A DNA stretch of 64,000 bases from Mesorhizobium comanense (GTDB lineage: Bacteria; Pseudomonadota; Alphaproteobacteria; Rhizobiales; Rhizobiaceae). Within the stretch, counting starts at the first letter, position 1, and every line of letters begins with the position of its first letter. Positions 1 through 9,439 of this stretch are shown here, in pieces. The position numbers were made by a program, and so were the translations under genes. The DNA lies in contig NZ_SCNN01000001.1 of the NCBI RefSeq assembly GCF_005503535.1, positions 434,001-498,000 on the forward strand. Direction: 5' to 3'. The notes beneath the pieces are model-generated. The model was not told the origin of the DNA. It was given only the letters and a program-made list of their open reading frames with translations, and ran no database searches.

Positions 1-436
1 CCGGTTCCGCCACGCCTTCCTCGGCGACATGCAAGGCAAAGTCCGGAAGGTCCGCGACATTGGGTTCGATGCGCGCGGCTGTGGCACGGTCGACGCGTTC
101 GATGCCATAACCCCAGGATGAATGCTGCGCGGCATAGCTGTCCATCTCGGCCGCCGGCAAATCCCAGCACAGGCCGCCGCACCAGACGAGCGGCAGGCCG
201 GGAAGGTCTTTCGCCAGCCGCGTCCATTCGGCCATGGCGCGGGTGCGCAGGCGGAAATAGATCTCGGGGTTACCCCAACTGGCGTTGATCCAGCCAAAGG
301 AGTTCGGCGTGGCGATGCCGCCGGGGGCGCTGTCGGCAATGACCGTCACGCGTGCTCCGGCCCTCGTCAGGTGCCAGGCGATCGAAGCGCCGATGATGCC
401 GGCGCCGACGACGATGACTTCTTTCGCAGCGACCAT
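1..436 (-). CDS. FAD-dependent oxidoreductase, DadA/DAO type (C-terminal part outside window)
   Basis: The gene starts at the ATG whose complement lies at 434-436 and runs leftward off the window, so only about 145 N-terminal residues are visible. The start is supported by a GAAGGAA ribosome site about six bases upstream. Residues 7-23 form an ADP-binding beta-alpha-beta fold (VIVVGAGIIGASIAWHL), followed by a glycine-rich turn and the NSFGWINASW segment typical of D-amino-acid dehydrogenase/glycine oxidase-like proteins. The family oxidises amino acids or related amines with FAD as cofactor. The substrate cannot be told from this part. It is divergent from prfC, with 263 bp between the two starts. 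D-amino-acid dehydrogenase and glycine/sarcosine oxidase are both possible. Confidence 0.85.
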   Translation of the reverse strand, partial: MVAAKEVIVVGAGIIGASIAWHLTRAGARVTVIADSAPGGIATPNSFGWINASWGNPEIYFRLRTRAMAEWTRLAKDLPGLPLVWCGGLCWDLPAAEMDSYAAQHSSWGYGIERVDRATAARIEPNVADLPDFALHVAEEGVAEP

Positions 437-699
437 CTCTATTCCTTCGCGATCCAATCCCCGGGGATGGTTCATTCCAGTGCCATCAGGTCGGGCGTTT
501 GCCAACCGCGAAAGTGGCGGAATTATCTGGTTTGACATTGTCGGGCACCGTTCCCGACGCCGCGATCGCGCAAGCCGGTGCTGCGCCTGCCCCAACGGAG
601 CGGCCTGAGGCCGCTGCGGGTCTCCTGCGCCGCCGGACCGGTCGACAGCCCGGCGCTGCGCTGCTAGAAGCCCGGCCTGTCATACGGATACCCCTAAGA

Positions 700-2292
700 A
701 TGCCCGACACAATACCTGAGGAAGTGGCGCGCCGCCGCACCTTCGCGATCATCGCCCACCCGGACGCCGGCAAGACGACGCTGACCGAAAAGCTGCTGCT
801 GTTCGGCGGCGCCATTCAGCTTGCCGGTGAGGTCAAGGCGAAGAAGGATCGCATCCAGACACGGTCCGACTGGATGAAGATCGAGCGAGAGCGCGGCATT
901 TCGGTCGTCACCTCGGTGATGACCTTCGAGTATGAGGACACTGTCTTCAACCTGCTCGACACGCCCGGCCACGAGGATTTCGCCGACGACACCTACCGCA
1001 CGCTGTCGGCGGTCGATAGCGCCGTCATGGTCATCGATGCCGCCAAGGGCATCGAGCCGCGCACGCTGAAGCTGTTCGAGGTCTGCCGCCTGCGCGACAT
1101 CCCGATCATCACCTTCGTCAACAAGATGGACCGCGAGAGCCGTGATCCGTTCGAGATACTCGACGAGATCGAGCAGAAGCTGGCGCTGGACACTGCGCCC
1201 ATCACCTGGCCCATCGGCCGCGGCAAGACGTTTTCAGGCACCTACCACCTGGCGCTGAACGCCGTGCGCAGGGGCGATGACGAAAAGGAACGCACGCCCG
1301 TCAACGGCCCGGATTCCAACCGCGTCGCCGGTCTTTTGCCGGACAATGAGCGCGAGGCCTTCATCGAGGAACTGGAACTCGCGCGGGAGGCGTGCAGGCC
1401 CCTTGATATCGAAGCCTTCCGGGAAGGTCACCTGACGCCTGTCTATTTCGGCTCGGCGCTGCGCAACTACGGCGTTCGCGACCTGATCGAGGCGCTCGGC
1501 GCTTTTGGCCCGCCGCCACGCGCGCAGGAGGCCGACAGCCGCAAGGTCGAGGCCACGGAGGAGAAGATGACCTCCTTCGTCTTCAAGATCCAGGCCAATA
1601 TGGACCCCAACCATCGTGACCGCATCGCCTTCGTGCGCGTCTGTTCGGGCAAGCTCGAGCGCGGCATGAAGGCGAAGCTGGTACGCACCGGCAAGCCGAT
1701 GAGCCTGTCGGCGCCGCAGTTCTTCTTCGCCCGCACCCGCGTCACCGCCGACGAAGCCTTTGCCGGCGATGTCGTCGGCATCCCCAATCACGGCACGCTT
1801 CGCATCGGCGACACGTTGACCGAGGGCGAGGAAATCCTGTTTCGCGGCGTGCCGAACTTCGCTCCCGAAATCCTGCGTCGTGTCCGTCTCGGCGATGCCA
1901 TGAAGGCCAAGAAACTCAAGGAGGCGCTGCACCAGATGGCCGAGGAAGGCGTCGTGCAGCTGTTCTCGCCCGAGGACGGCTCACCCGCCATTGTCGGTGT
2001 CGTCGGCGCGCTGCAGCTCGACGTCCTGAAGGAGCGGCTGAACATCGAATACACGCTTCCGGTGGACTTCGAGATGTCACGCTTTTCGGTCTGCCGCTGG
2101 ATCTCGGCCGACGACAAGGCCGAGCTTCAGCGCTTTGTCGAAGCGCATCGCGGCGACATCGCCCGCGACCTCGACAATGACCCGGTGTTCCTCGCCCAGC
2201 ACGCCTTTTCGCTGAACTACGAGGCGGAACGCTGGAAAGCGATCCGCTTCGCCACGATCAAGGATTATCAGGTTCGCGACAAGGCGGCTTGA
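700..2292 (+). CDS. prfC: Peptide chain release factor 3 (RF3), translational GTPase
   Basis: 530 residues, close to the 529 of the E. coli protein. RF3 is a cytosolic GTPase that removes RF1/RF2 from the ribosome after termination. The GTPase motifs are visible: the P-loop AHPDAGKTT (residues 19-27), DTPGHEDF (switch II), and NKMDRE (G4). They are followed by EF-Tu-like domain II and the RF3-specific C-terminal domain. An in-frame GTG/ATG reading extends further upstream to 499, but its sequence is low-complexity and unlike RF3. The ATG at 700 begins directly before the conserved EEVARRRTFAIIAHPDAGK stretch, so I chose it. It is a single gene and no operon partner is evident. Confidence 0.96.
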   Translation: MPDTIPEEVARRRTFAIIAHPDAGKTTLTEKLLLFGGAIQLAGEVKAKKDRIQTRSDWMKIERERGISVVTSVMTFEYEDTVFNLLDTPGHEDFADDTYRTLSAVDSAVMVIDAAKGIEPRTLKLFEVCRLRDIPIITFVNKMDRESRDPFEILDEIEQKLALDTAPITWPIGRGKTFSGTYHLALNAVRRGDDEKERTPVNGPDSNRVAGLLPDNEREAFIEELELAREACRPLDIEAFREGHLTPVYFGSALRNYGVRDLIEALGAFGPPPRAQEADSRKVEATEEKMTSFVFKIQANMDPNHRDRIAFVRVCSGKLERGMKAKLVRTGKPMSLSAPQFFFARTRVTADEAFAGDVVGIPNHGTLRIGDTLTEGEEILFRGVPNFAPEILRRVRLGDAMKAKKLKEALHQMAEEGVVQLFSPEDGSPAIVGVVGALQLDVLKERLNIEYTLPVDFEMSRFSVCRWISADDKAELQRFVEAHRGDIARDLDNDPVFLAQHAFSLNYEAERWKAIRFATIKDYQVRDKAA

Positions 2293-2593
2293 TGAGGTCA
2301 TCTCTCTCGGCCAAAATGCCCCCAATTTAAGTTCGGCCGTTCCCATTGCCCCGGCGTGACTGGCCGGGAGCAATGTGCTTATCAATCCGCGCTCGCCGCT
2401 GCTGGTTCCCGGCGGGCTGGATGGACGGGGCGCGCCTGACAGCGATGAAGGTCCTGCTTACCGGATTGGGGGACTTTGTGGCGCCTGACCTGCTTGAAGC
2501 CCTCGGAAGGAGCTTCTGCTCCCGCGCGAAGATTCCCGGAAAACATTGTCGCGTGACCGCCGGCCAGGGCGCGGGTGATCGGTGGCCGACCGC
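2293..2593. other. Intergenic stretch between prfC and the glycosyltransferase genes
   Basis: About 300 bp with no gene I can support. A 50-codon plus-strand reading frame (ATG at 2444, TGA at 2595-2597) begins MKVLLTGLGDFVAPDLLEAL, faintly like the N-terminus of a Rossmann-fold epimerase. It has no ribosome site, loses the resemblance after 20 residues and overlaps the glycosyltransferase start. It may be chance or a gene remnant. No clear terminator for prfC is visible. Confidence 0.4.
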
Positions 2594-4204
2594 ATGAGCC
2601 GGCGGCGGGATGATGCCCTCCTGGCGGGATACGAGGACTGGCGGCAATCCAGGGCGACCGAAAGAAAATGGTCACGCCGCGAGCAGCCCGCCTGGAACCA
2701 CCTGATCACGGTTTTCGTCTATCCGGAAGCATCGTCGTCCGCGACCGGCCTGTCGCGGACCCTGTCGGCTTTGCTGGATCAGACCTATCGAAACATCGAG
2801 GTCGTGGTGATCGGGACAGCGGAGCGGGACCTGCCGGATGCGGACCGGTTCGCGACCCTGCGCGGATTGTTCGCCGAGCCGGCGCTCGACGTGCTGGATG
2901 TCTTGTCCGACCCGGCGACCGACCGTGCCTGGCGCGGCAGCCATCTCGTCTTCGCGGCCGCGGGAACCACGTTCGATCCGGACGCCTTCGATCTGCTGAA
3001 CCGGATGCTCACTCCGCCGCCGGGAAGGACGGCGCCGGAATTGATCATCTGCGACCATGACCGCGCCGCGGCGAGCGGACCGGCACGGCTGCCCTGCTTT
3101 CTACCCGGCTGGGATCCCGATCTGATCGTTGCGATGGACTATGTCGGGACCGCGTTCATGGCATCCCGCAGACTTGTGCTTGACCGGCGGTCATCGCGCC
3201 CGGCGTCCCTGCATGCCTGGCTGTGTGGTCTTGTCGATAGTCCGCTGGCGACAGGCCGTCTCACCGAGCCGGTGATGCATCTGCCCGCGGGTCCGCCGCG
3301 ACTTGCGGCGCAACCAGGCATCGGCGTCTTCCCGACCGCCAGCTCCACGGCGATCGTCATTCCCAACCGCGACAAGCCCGAACTCCTGCAGCAATGCGTG
3401 CGGTTTCTGGAGTTCACCGAAATCCCGGGGCTTGAACTGGTCATCGTCGACCATGCCAGCACCGACCCGCGGACGTTGGCGCTCTATGCGCGGCTCCAGG
3501 AGCAATATGGCGCCCGCATCCTGAGAGTTGACGGTCATTTCAACTTCTCGCGCATGGTCAATATGGGCGTGGCCGCCACGACCGCTCAGATGCTGATGCT
3601 GGTCAACAACGACGTCGAGGTTAAGAAGGCGCACGAAATCCAGGTGATGATGGCGCACGCCATGCGGCCCGAAGTCGGGGTGGTTGGCGCGCGCCTGCTC
3701 TATCCCAATGGCACCGTTCAACATGCCGGCGTCATCCTCCGGCCGGGTTCGGGCCGGGACTATCCCGTATGGGCACAGCATGTCCTGCGCCGCGCCGCGG
3801 GCGATTCGGAGGGATATCTCCACGCACTGCGTACCGTCCGCAACTATCAGGCCGTGACCGGAGCGATCATTGCGACGCGGCGGGACGTCTTCGACAGGGT
3901 CGGCGGCTTCGATGAGGTCAGCCTGCCTGTCGAATTCAATGACGTCGATTACTGCTTGCGCGCCCGCGCCGCCGGGCTGCGTGTCGTCTGTTTGCCGACG
4001 GACGGGATTGTGCATTCAGAGTCGTCGACGCGCGGCCTGGCGACCACACCCGATGTGATGAGGATGCGCCTTGCGGCCATGGAGTTGATGATCGGCCGCT
4101 GGCCGGATGCGGTGGATCATGACCCCTTCTTCAATCCGCATGCGGATTGGGGGGATCGCCCGCATCCCCTCTTTCCCTGGACCGACTGGTCGGAAGTGCA
4201 ATGA
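2594..4204 (+). CDS. Glycosyltransferase family 2, rhamnosyltransferase-like
   Basis: About 536 residues. The second half (roughly residues 245-480) is a GT-A fold: AIVIPNRDKPELLQQCVRFL opens the nucleotide-binding region, VNNDVEV supplies the metal/nucleotide aspartate, and GGFDE followed by NDVDYCLRARAAG matches the acceptor-side acidic motif. The first half resembles a second, degenerate GT-A domain (TLSALLDQTYRNIEVVVIG). The family adds sugars to cell-surface polysaccharide or lipid carriers in the cytoplasm. The ATG at 2594 is taken as the start. An in-frame GTG at 2582 is an alternative, and neither has a strong ribosome site. The stop overlaps the next gene's start (ATGA at 4201-4204), so the two are translationally coupled. 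Acceptor and donor sugars are unknown. Confidence 0.85.
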   Translation: MSRRRDDALLAGYEDWRQSRATERKWSRREQPAWNHLITVFVYPEASSSATGLSRTLSALLDQTYRNIEVVVIGTAERDLPDADRFATLRGLFAEPALDVLDVLSDPATDRAWRGSHLVFAAAGTTFDPDAFDLLNRMLTPPPGRTAPELIICDHDRAAASGPARLPCFLPGWDPDLIVAMDYVGTAFMASRRLVLDRRSSRPASLHAWLCGLVDSPLATGRLTEPVMHLPAGPPRLAAQPGIGVFPTASSTAIVIPNRDKPELLQQCVRFLEFTEIPGLELVIVDHASTDPRTLALYARLQEQYGARILRVDGHFNFSRMVNMGVAATTAQMLMLVNNDVEVKKAHEIQVMMAHAMRPEVGVVGARLLYPNGTVQHAGVILRPGSGRDYPVWAQHVLRRAAGDSEGYLHALRTVRNYQAVTGAIIATRRDVFDRVGGFDEVSLPVEFNDVDYCLRARAAGLRVVCLPTDGIVHSESSTRGLATTPDVMRMRLAAMELMIGRWPDAVDHDPFFNPHADWGDRPHPLFPWTDWSEVQ

Positions 4205-5709
4205 AGGCGGACCATTTCATCAGACGTTTCTTGCGGCGTGTCCGGCGCGCCATCCCCTGGAGGGATCGGTTGAAGCGGAAATTGAGATCGATGTTCCGCA
4301 TGGAAGCGCCGCGCGATCCCCTGCGGGCATTGGCCGAGTTCACGGGCGTCTTTGACGCCGGGTGGTATGCGAGCAGGTATGGGGATGTCGCGTCCAGCGG
4401 CCTCGATCCGTTCGCCCACTACATGGATCGTGGCTGGCGGGCGAAGCGGGAGCCGGCGGCCGGCATCGACATCGAAAGCCGCGCGGCGCTGGTTCCTGGG
4501 TTTAGGCTCGGCCAGGACAATCCGATGTCCTATCTGTTGCAAAACCTCGCACGGCTCGACGCTCAGCCGCCGAGGCCGCCTGAGTTCGTCCCGGCCGTCC
4601 GGACCTTGGACGACGGCTTATGCGTGAGCGGATACCTTCGTTCGGAGATCGGCCTTGGCCAGACGGCGCGCAATATCGTCTATGCCTGCGACGCTGCCCG
4701 ACTGCCTGTATCCTCCCGCGCCCTGGCTGTGCCCGGTCGGGAAAACGACGACGAATTTACAAGCAAGAGCAACCCGATCGTCGACCGCAAGGCCCAGCTC
4801 GTGGTGCTAGGCTTGAGTTCCATCGACAACCATCGTCCCGACATTGCTCCAGGCAGGCTGAACATCCTCTATCCGCTCTGGGAGCTTCTGAGGGTTCCCG
4901 GGGACTGGCGTCCCGCTATCAGCGATTTCGACGAAGTCTGGGCCCCGTCGCGATTCGTCGCCTCGGCGCTTTCGGATGTCCCAGGCATTACGCCGCGCTA
5001 CGTGCCGCACCCCATGCGCCTCCCCGCTCTGCGGCCACAGCCGCGAGCCGGCCGTGCGCAATTGCGCTTCTTTACGTTTCTGGATTTTGACTCCTATGGC
5101 GCGCGGAAAAATCCGCAGGCCGCCGTCGATGCCTTCCGGGCGGCCTTCCAGCCCATGAAGCGCGATGTTGAGCTCGTCGTCAAAACGCGCGGTAAGCGAG
5201 ACCAGGGGCTGCGTGCCTGGCTTGGCGAGGCCGCGGCGCAGGACGACCGGATCCGGATCGTGGATCAAACTCTCGATCGGCCCGGCATGGACGCGCTGAT
5301 GATGCAATGCGATGCCTTCATCTCGCTCCACCGGTCCGAGGGCTTTGGCCTGGGCGCCGCCGAGGCTCTCGCGGCAGGCAAGGCCGTCGTGGCCACCGAC
5401 TATGGCGGCACGACCGATTTCATCAACGAGGCGACCGGATATCCAGTCGCTTACAGTCTGGAGCCTGTTCGAGACGGCGAATACCTGCACACCGAAGGGC
5501 AGGTGTGGGCGACCGCGGACAGGGATGCCGCGGTCGAGGCCCTGCGTGCCATCCATGATTCCCCGGACGAAGCCGAAGCGCGGGCGCGAAATGGCTTCGC
5601 GTTGCTCAGGCAGCAGCATTCCTTGTCCGCTGTGGGCCGGCGCATCGGCGAGCTTCTTGCCGAGAGGGGCGTCATGCCGTCGGGATGGGCGCCGCGGCAC
5701 GACACCTGA
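4201..5709 (+). CDS. Glycosyltransferase family 1/4 (GT-B)
   Basis: 502 residues, starting at the ATG of an ATGA overlap with the upstream glycosyltransferase. Residues about 50-95 hold the FDAGWYASRYGDVA...DPFAHYMDRGWR module often found beside glycosyltransferase domains in polysaccharide clusters. The C-terminal half is a GT-B domain: SYGARKNPQAAVDAF, VVKTRGKRDQGLRAWL, and the EGFGLGAAEALAAGKAVV donor-binding motif (E-X7-E type) followed by DYGGTTDFI. It probably works in the same pathway as its partner on surface glycans. No wzx/wzy or sugar-nucleotide genes lie nearby, so this is an isolated two-gene glycosylation unit. The substrate cannot be named. Confidence 0.87.
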   Translation: MKADHFIRRFLRRVRRAIPWRDRLKRKLRSMFRMEAPRDPLRALAEFTGVFDAGWYASRYGDVASSGLDPFAHYMDRGWRAKREPAAGIDIESRAALVPGFRLGQDNPMSYLLQNLARLDAQPPRPPEFVPAVRTLDDGLCVSGYLRSEIGLGQTARNIVYACDAARLPVSSRALAVPGRENDDEFTSKSNPIVDRKAQLVVLGLSSIDNHRPDIAPGRLNILYPLWELLRVPGDWRPAISDFDEVWAPSRFVASALSDVPGITPRYVPHPMRLPALRPQPRAGRAQLRFFTFLDFDSYGARKNPQAAVDAFRAAFQPMKRDVELVVKTRGKRDQGLRAWLGEAAAQDDRIRIVDQTLDRPGMDALMMQCDAFISLHRSEGFGLGAAEALAAGKAVVATDYGGTTDFINEATGYPVAYSLEPVRDGEYLHTEGQVWATADRDAAVEALRAIHDSPDEAEARARNGFALLRQQHSLSAVGRRIGELLAERGVMPSGWAPRHDT

Positions 5710-5745
5710 CCATGGCAGGCTGAATGCTTGCCTGGCCGGTCTGGA

Positions 5746-6216
5746 TCAGCCCTTTGCCGCCGCTTCGAGATTGGCGATGTCGATCTTGCCCATCTGCATC
5801 ATCGCTCCCATGACGCGGCCGGCCTTGGCCCGGTCGGGATCCTGAAGCAGGCGCGGCAATTGCTCCGGCACGACCTGCCAGGAGACGCCGAACTTGTCCT
5901 TCAGCCAGCCGCAGGGGCCGGGTTCGCCGCCACCCTCGGTCAGCTTTGTCCAGAAATGATCGACCTCTTCCTGCGTCTTGCAATCGATCGAAAGCGAGAT
6001 CGCCTCAGTGAACTTGTATTGCGGACCGCCATTGAGCGCCTGGAACTGCACCCCGTCGAGCTCGAACGAGGCGACCAGCACCTTGCCTTCGTCGGCGTGG
6101 CCCTTGGGCCAGCGCGTGACGCTCAGCACTTTCGAATTCCTGAAGATGGAGACGTAGTGGTTCATGGCGTCCTCGGCCTGGCCGTCGAACCACAGGAAGG
6201 TGGTGATCTTTTGCAT
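5746..6216 (-). CDS. VOC family protein, PhnB / 3-demethylubiquinone methyltransferase-like fold
   Basis: 156 residues. The start QKITTFLWFDGQAEDAMNHYVSIF and the later SLSIDCKTQEEVDHFWTKL ... CGWLKDKFGVSWQVVP are hallmarks of the PhnB-like branch of the vicinal-oxygen-chelate (glyoxalase/bleomycin-resistance) fold. The biochemical function of this branch is generally not established. It is the last gene of a minus-strand cassette (ArsR regulator, AHSA1-type protein, VOC protein), a combination found repeatedly in rhizobia. The gap to the upstream AHSA1 gene is 29 bp. It is convergent with the glycosyltransferase gene. Confidence 0.88.
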   Translation of the reverse strand: MQKITTFLWFDGQAEDAMNHYVSIFRNSKVLSVTRWPKGHADEGKVLVASFELDGVQFQALNGGPQYKFTEAISLSIDCKTQEEVDHFWTKLTEGGGEPGPCGWLKDKFGVSWQVVPEQLPRLLQDPDRAKAGRVMGAMMQMGKIDIANLEAAAKG

Positions 6217-6245
6217 GGGGTCTCTCCTCGTTGCTTTAGTGGAAA

Positions 6246-6773
6246 TCAGGCCGCGCCCTTCGAGGCGTCGCGGAGCGAAGTCAAATAGGCGTCGAGCTGG
6301 GCATAGCTTTCGGCAATGCCGCCGGTCATGCCTGTGCCGAGTGCCCCGTCACGGGCGGCCTGGGAGGCATAGAGCACCGTCTGGGTCAGCAGGGTTTTCC
6401 CGGTCTGTTCGGTGAAGACGACCGTTCCGACCGTCTCGCCGCCGGTCCAATCCTCATCGAACAGCTCGGTGGCAACGATCCGGCTCGGCCGCACGATCTC
6501 GCGGTAGGCGCCGCTCATGCCCATGGTGCGGCCGTCACGGTGCTGCCAGACATAGCGTGTGGCGCCGCCGACCCTCAGGTCGATCTCGCAGACCGCCAGC
6601 CGCCAGCCGTCCGGCCCATGCAGCCAGCCCTTGAGCAGTTCAGGCACCGTCCAGCAGTCGAAGACCATGGGGCGGGGCGCGTCGAACAGCCTGACGATCT
6701 GGACTTCGCGATCGGACGGCGTGGTCACGGCCAGCGTCGCGACCGTCGAACCGGGCAAGTGCGTGGTGCTCAA
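6246..6773 (-). CDS. SRPBCC / AHSA1 (START-like) domain protein
   Basis: 175 residues. The motifs REVQIVRLFDAPRPMVFDCWT near residue 25, GRTMGMSGAYREIVRPSRIVATE, and the C-terminal GMTGGIAESYAQLDAYL match the AHSA1-like subfamily of hydrophobic-ligand-binding SRPBCC proteins. The ligand is unknown. It lies between the ArsR regulator upstream and the VOC gene downstream, all on the minus strand, and is probably co-regulated with them. A 117-bp gap to the ArsR stop leaves room for a separate promoter, so co-transcription is likely but not certain. Confidence 0.87.
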   Translation of the reverse strand: MSTTHLPGSTVATLAVTTPSDREVQIVRLFDAPRPMVFDCWTVPELLKGWLHGPDGWRLAVCEIDLRVGGATRYVWQHRDGRTMGMSGAYREIVRPSRIVATELFDEDWTGGETVGTVVFTEQTGKTLLTQTVLYASQAARDGALGTGMTGGIAESYAQLDAYLTSLRDASKGAA

Positions 6774-6890
6774 GACGGTATCTCCTCAACCGTGGGTGTT
6801 TCTCCAAGGACGTTCGGTCGGCGGGCAATCCGACACGGGTCCCGATTTTCTTTGAAGGGCGCAGCCCGCTTCGGGTACGCCCGGTGACGG

Positions 6891-7235
6891 CTATTGTTCC
6901 GCTTCACCCGTGGGCTTGTTGGCCTGCAAGGCGCCCAGCAAGGCGTCGAGGCGCTGGAAATTGCCCTCCCAGATCTTGCGATAGCGCTCCAGCCATTCAT
7001 TGGCTTCCGCCAGGGGTTTGGCTTCCAGCCGGCAGGGTCGGCGTTGCGCATCGCGGCCGCGTGAGATCAGCCCGGCGTTTTCCAGCACCTTGAGATGTTT
7101 CGAAATCGAGGGCTGGCTCATCGAAAATGGCTCGGCGAGCTCCATCACCGATGCCTCGCCCTGGATGAGCCGGGCCAGGATCGCGCGGCGGGTGGGGTCG
7201 GCAAGAGCCGCGAAGGTAGCGTCCAACTGGTTCAT
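6891..7235 (-). CDS. ArsR-family transcriptional regulator
   Basis: 114 residues from the ATG at 7235 (MNQLDATFAALADPTRRAIL). An in-frame earlier start at 7268 would add an unlikely leader through the AT-rich operator region. The winged helix is clear: ALADPTRRAILARLIQGEASVMELAEPFSMSQPSISKHLKVLENAGLI. There is no ELCVCDL-type metal-binding motif in the recognition region and no cysteine pair, so it is probably not a metal sensor. It belongs to the group that accompanies AHSA1/SRPBCC genes. It probably represses its own cassette. Its ligand is not evident. Confidence 0.9.
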   Translation of the reverse strand: MNQLDATFAALADPTRRAILARLIQGEASVMELAEPFSMSQPSISKHLKVLENAGLISRGRDAQRRPCRLEAKPLAEANEWLERYRKIWEGNFQRLDALLGALQANKPTGEAEQ

Positions 7236-7245
7236 GAATAATCCA

Positions 7246-7275
7246 TAGCCAAATAGATATATACCCAATTAGCTA
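7246..7275. promoter_or_regulatory. AT-rich imperfect inverted repeat upstream of the arsR-type gene
   Basis: A 30-bp imperfect inverted repeat, TAGCCAAAT ... AATTAGCTA, sits 10 bp above the chosen start codon around a GATATATA core. It is very AT-rich compared with its surroundings. It is a plausible autoregulatory operator/promoter for the ArsR-type protein. This is inference from position and symmetry only. Confidence 0.45.
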
Positions 7276-7431
7276 TATACATGCCGACCGATCCGGTCAA
7301 CCCGGCATCTGATTTGCTGGCGCATTGCAAAAATGTGGCCAGACCAAGCTTGCGCGTCTATAACGCCTGCGGTCCGAATTAAGCGCCGCCACGCTCCGCA
7401 TCGAGCGCAGCCAGCCAGCTAAGGAAAAGTC

Positions 7432-9276
7432 ATGCCTGCCTATCGCTCCCGCACCACCACCCATGGCCGCAACATGGCCGGCGCCCGTGGCCTCTGGCGC
7501 GCCACCGGCATGAAGGACAGTGATTTCGGCAAGCCGATCATCGCCGTGGTCAATTCCTTCACCCAGTTCGTGCCCGGCCATGTCCACTTGAAGGACCTCG
7601 GCCAGCTCGTCGCGCGCGAGATCGAGAAGGCCGGCGGCGTCGCCAAGGAATTCAACACCATCGCTGTCGACGACGGCATCGCCATGGGCCATGACGGGAT
7701 GCTCTATTCGCTGCCGTCGCGCGAGCTGATCGCCGATTCCGTCGAATACATGGTCAACGCGCACTGCGCCGATGCCATGGTCTGCATCTCCAATTGCGAC
7801 AAGATCACCCCCGGAATGCTGATGGCCTCGTTGCGCCTCAACATCCCGACCGTCTTCGTCTCGGGCGGCCCGATGGAGGCCGGCAAGGTGGTGCTGGCCG
7901 GCAAGACGCAGGCGCTCGACCTGGTCGACGCCATGGTCGCGGCGGCCGACGACAGGATTTCGGACGAGGACGTCAAGGTCATCGAACGCTCGGCCTGCCC
8001 GACCTGCGGCTCATGCTCGGGCATGTTCACCGCCAACTCGATGAACTGCCTGACCGAGGCGCTCGGCCTGTCGCTGCCCGGCAACGGTTCGACGCTGGCA
8101 ACCCACGCCGACCGCAAGCGCCTGTTCGTCGAGGCCGGCCATCTCGCCGTCGATCTCGCCCAGCGCTATTACGAACAGGACGACGAGAGCGCCCTGCCGC
8201 GCAGCATCGCCTCCAAGGGCGCCTTCGAGAACGCCATGACGCTCGACATCGCCATGGGCGGCTCGACCAACACGGTGCTGCACATCCTGGCCGCCGCCCA
8301 TGAAGGCGAGGTCGACTTCACCATGGAGGACATCGACCGGCTCTCGCGCCGTGTTCCGGTGCTGTGCAAGGTGGCGCCGGCCAAGTCCGATGTCCACATG
8401 GAGGACGTCCATCGCGCCGGCGGCATCATGGCCATTCTCGGCCAGCTCGACGAAGCCGGACTGATCAACCGCGACCTGCCGACCGTGCACACGGCCACGC
8501 TCGGCGAGGCGCTCGATCATTGGGACATCTCCCGCACATCGAGCCAGAATGTCCGCGACTTCTTCCTCGCCGCTCCCGGCGGCGTGCCGACGCAGGTCGC
8601 CTTCAGCCAGGACCGCCGCTGGGACGATCTCGATCTCGATCGGGAGAAGGGCGTCATCCGTTCGGCCAAGACGCCGTTCTCAAGGGATGGCGGCCTCGCC
8701 GTGCTGAAGGGCAATCTGGCGCTCGACGGCTGCATCGTGAAGACGGCGGGCGTCGATGAATCGATCCTGAAGTTCACCGGCCCGGCGCGGGTGTTCGAGA
8801 GCCAGGACGCCTCGGTCAAGGCGATCCTCGCCAACGAGATCAAGGCCGGCGATGTCGTCGTCATCCGCTACGAGGGGCCGCGCGGCGGCCCCGGCATGCA
8901 GGAAATGCTCTATCCGACCAGCTATCTGAAATCGAAGGGGCTGGGCAAGGCCTGCGCGCTGGTTACCGACGGACGCTTCTCCGGCGGCACGTCGGGCCTG
9001 TCGATCGGCCACGTCTCGCCTGAAGCCGCCGAGGGCGGCACGATCGGGCTGGTCCAGGAGGGCGACACGATCGAGATCGACATCCCCAACCGCACCATCC
9101 GCCTTGCTGTCAGCGACGCCGAACTTGAAGCGCGCCGGGCGGCGATGGCAGCCAGGGGCGCCCAGGCCTGGAAGCCGGAGGAGAAGCGCAAGCGCAAGGT
9201 CACGACGGCACTGCGCGCCTACGCCGCCTTCGCTACCAGTGCCGACAAGGGCGCGGTCAGACACGTGCCGGAGTAA
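7432..9276 (+). CDS. ilvD: Dihydroxy-acid dehydratase (branched-chain amino acid biosynthesis)
   Basis: 614 residues. It dehydrates 2,3-dihydroxy-isovalerate and -methylvalerate to the keto acids that precede valine, leucine and isoleucine. The N-terminus [23 protein letters not shown] is characteristic of IlvD. Iron-sulfur ligands are visible in SNCDKITPG (Cys122) and [19 protein letters not shown]. The C-terminal [20 protein letters not shown] matches the active-site loop. The start has an AAGGAAAA ribosome site. It is a stand-alone gene. A RIME-like palindrome follows directly after the stop. Distinct from the sugar-acid dehydratase at 45 kb, which belongs to another branch of the IlvD/Edd family. 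Confidence 0.97.
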   Translation: MPAYRSRTTTHGRNMAGARGLWRATGMKDSDFGKPIIAVVNSFTQFVPGHVHLKDLGQLVAREIEKAGGVAKEFNTIAVDDGIAMGHDGMLYSLPSRELIADSVEYMVNAHCADAMVCISNCDKITPGMLMASLRLNIPTVFVSGGPMEAGKVVLAGKTQALDLVDAMVAAADDRISDEDVKVIERSACPTCGSCSGMFTANSMNCLTEALGLSLPGNGSTLATHADRKRLFVEAGHLAVDLAQRYYEQDDESALPRSIASKGAFENAMTLDIAMGGSTNTVLHILAAAHEGEVDFTMEDIDRLSRRVPVLCKVAPAKSDVHMEDVHRAGGIMAILGQLDEAGLINRDLPTVHTATLGEALDHWDISRTSSQNVRDFFLAAPGGVPTQVAFSQDRRWDDLDLDREKGVIRSAKTPFSRDGGLAVLKGNLALDGCIVKTAGVDESILKFTGPARVFESQDASVKAILANEIKAGDVVVIRYEGPRGGPGMQEMLYPTSYLKSKGLGKACALVTDGRFSGGTSGLSIGHVSPEAAEGGTIGLVQEGDTIEIDIPNRTIRLAVSDAELEARRAAMAARGAQAWKPEEKRKRKVTTALRAYAAFATSADKGAVRHVPE

Positions 9277-9284
9277 GGGTTTCT

Positions 9285-9432
9285 TCCTTCTCCCCTTGAG
9301 GGAGAAGGTGTCGCCGCAGGCGACGGATGAGGGGTGTTCCAGCGGAGTGAGACGTTGGCGTTCCCTGGAACACCCCTCATCCGTCTTGCCGCTTCGCGGC
9401 AATCCACCTTCTCCCGCAGGGGGAGAAGGGAA
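9285..9432. repeat. RIME-like palindromic intergenic element (copy A)
   Basis: Outer arms CCTTCTCCCC...GGGGGAGAAGG and inner arms GGATGAGGGGTGTTCCAG...CTGGAACACCCCTCATCC form a long mosaic hairpin filling the space between ilvD and the convergent ABC exporter gene. The motifs GGGGAGAAGG and GGATGAGGGG recur at 27.8 and 32.5 kb. Rhizobial genomes are known for such mosaic palindromes (RIME). It may also end transcription from both sides. Confidence 0.85.
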
Positions 9433-9439
9433 GAGTGTG

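Noticed and set aside
2444..2597. 50-codon frame starting MKVLLTGLGDFVAPDLLEAL
   Set aside because: Resembles an epimerase start for only 20 residues and lacks a ribosome site. It may be a remnant, but is too weak to call a gene.
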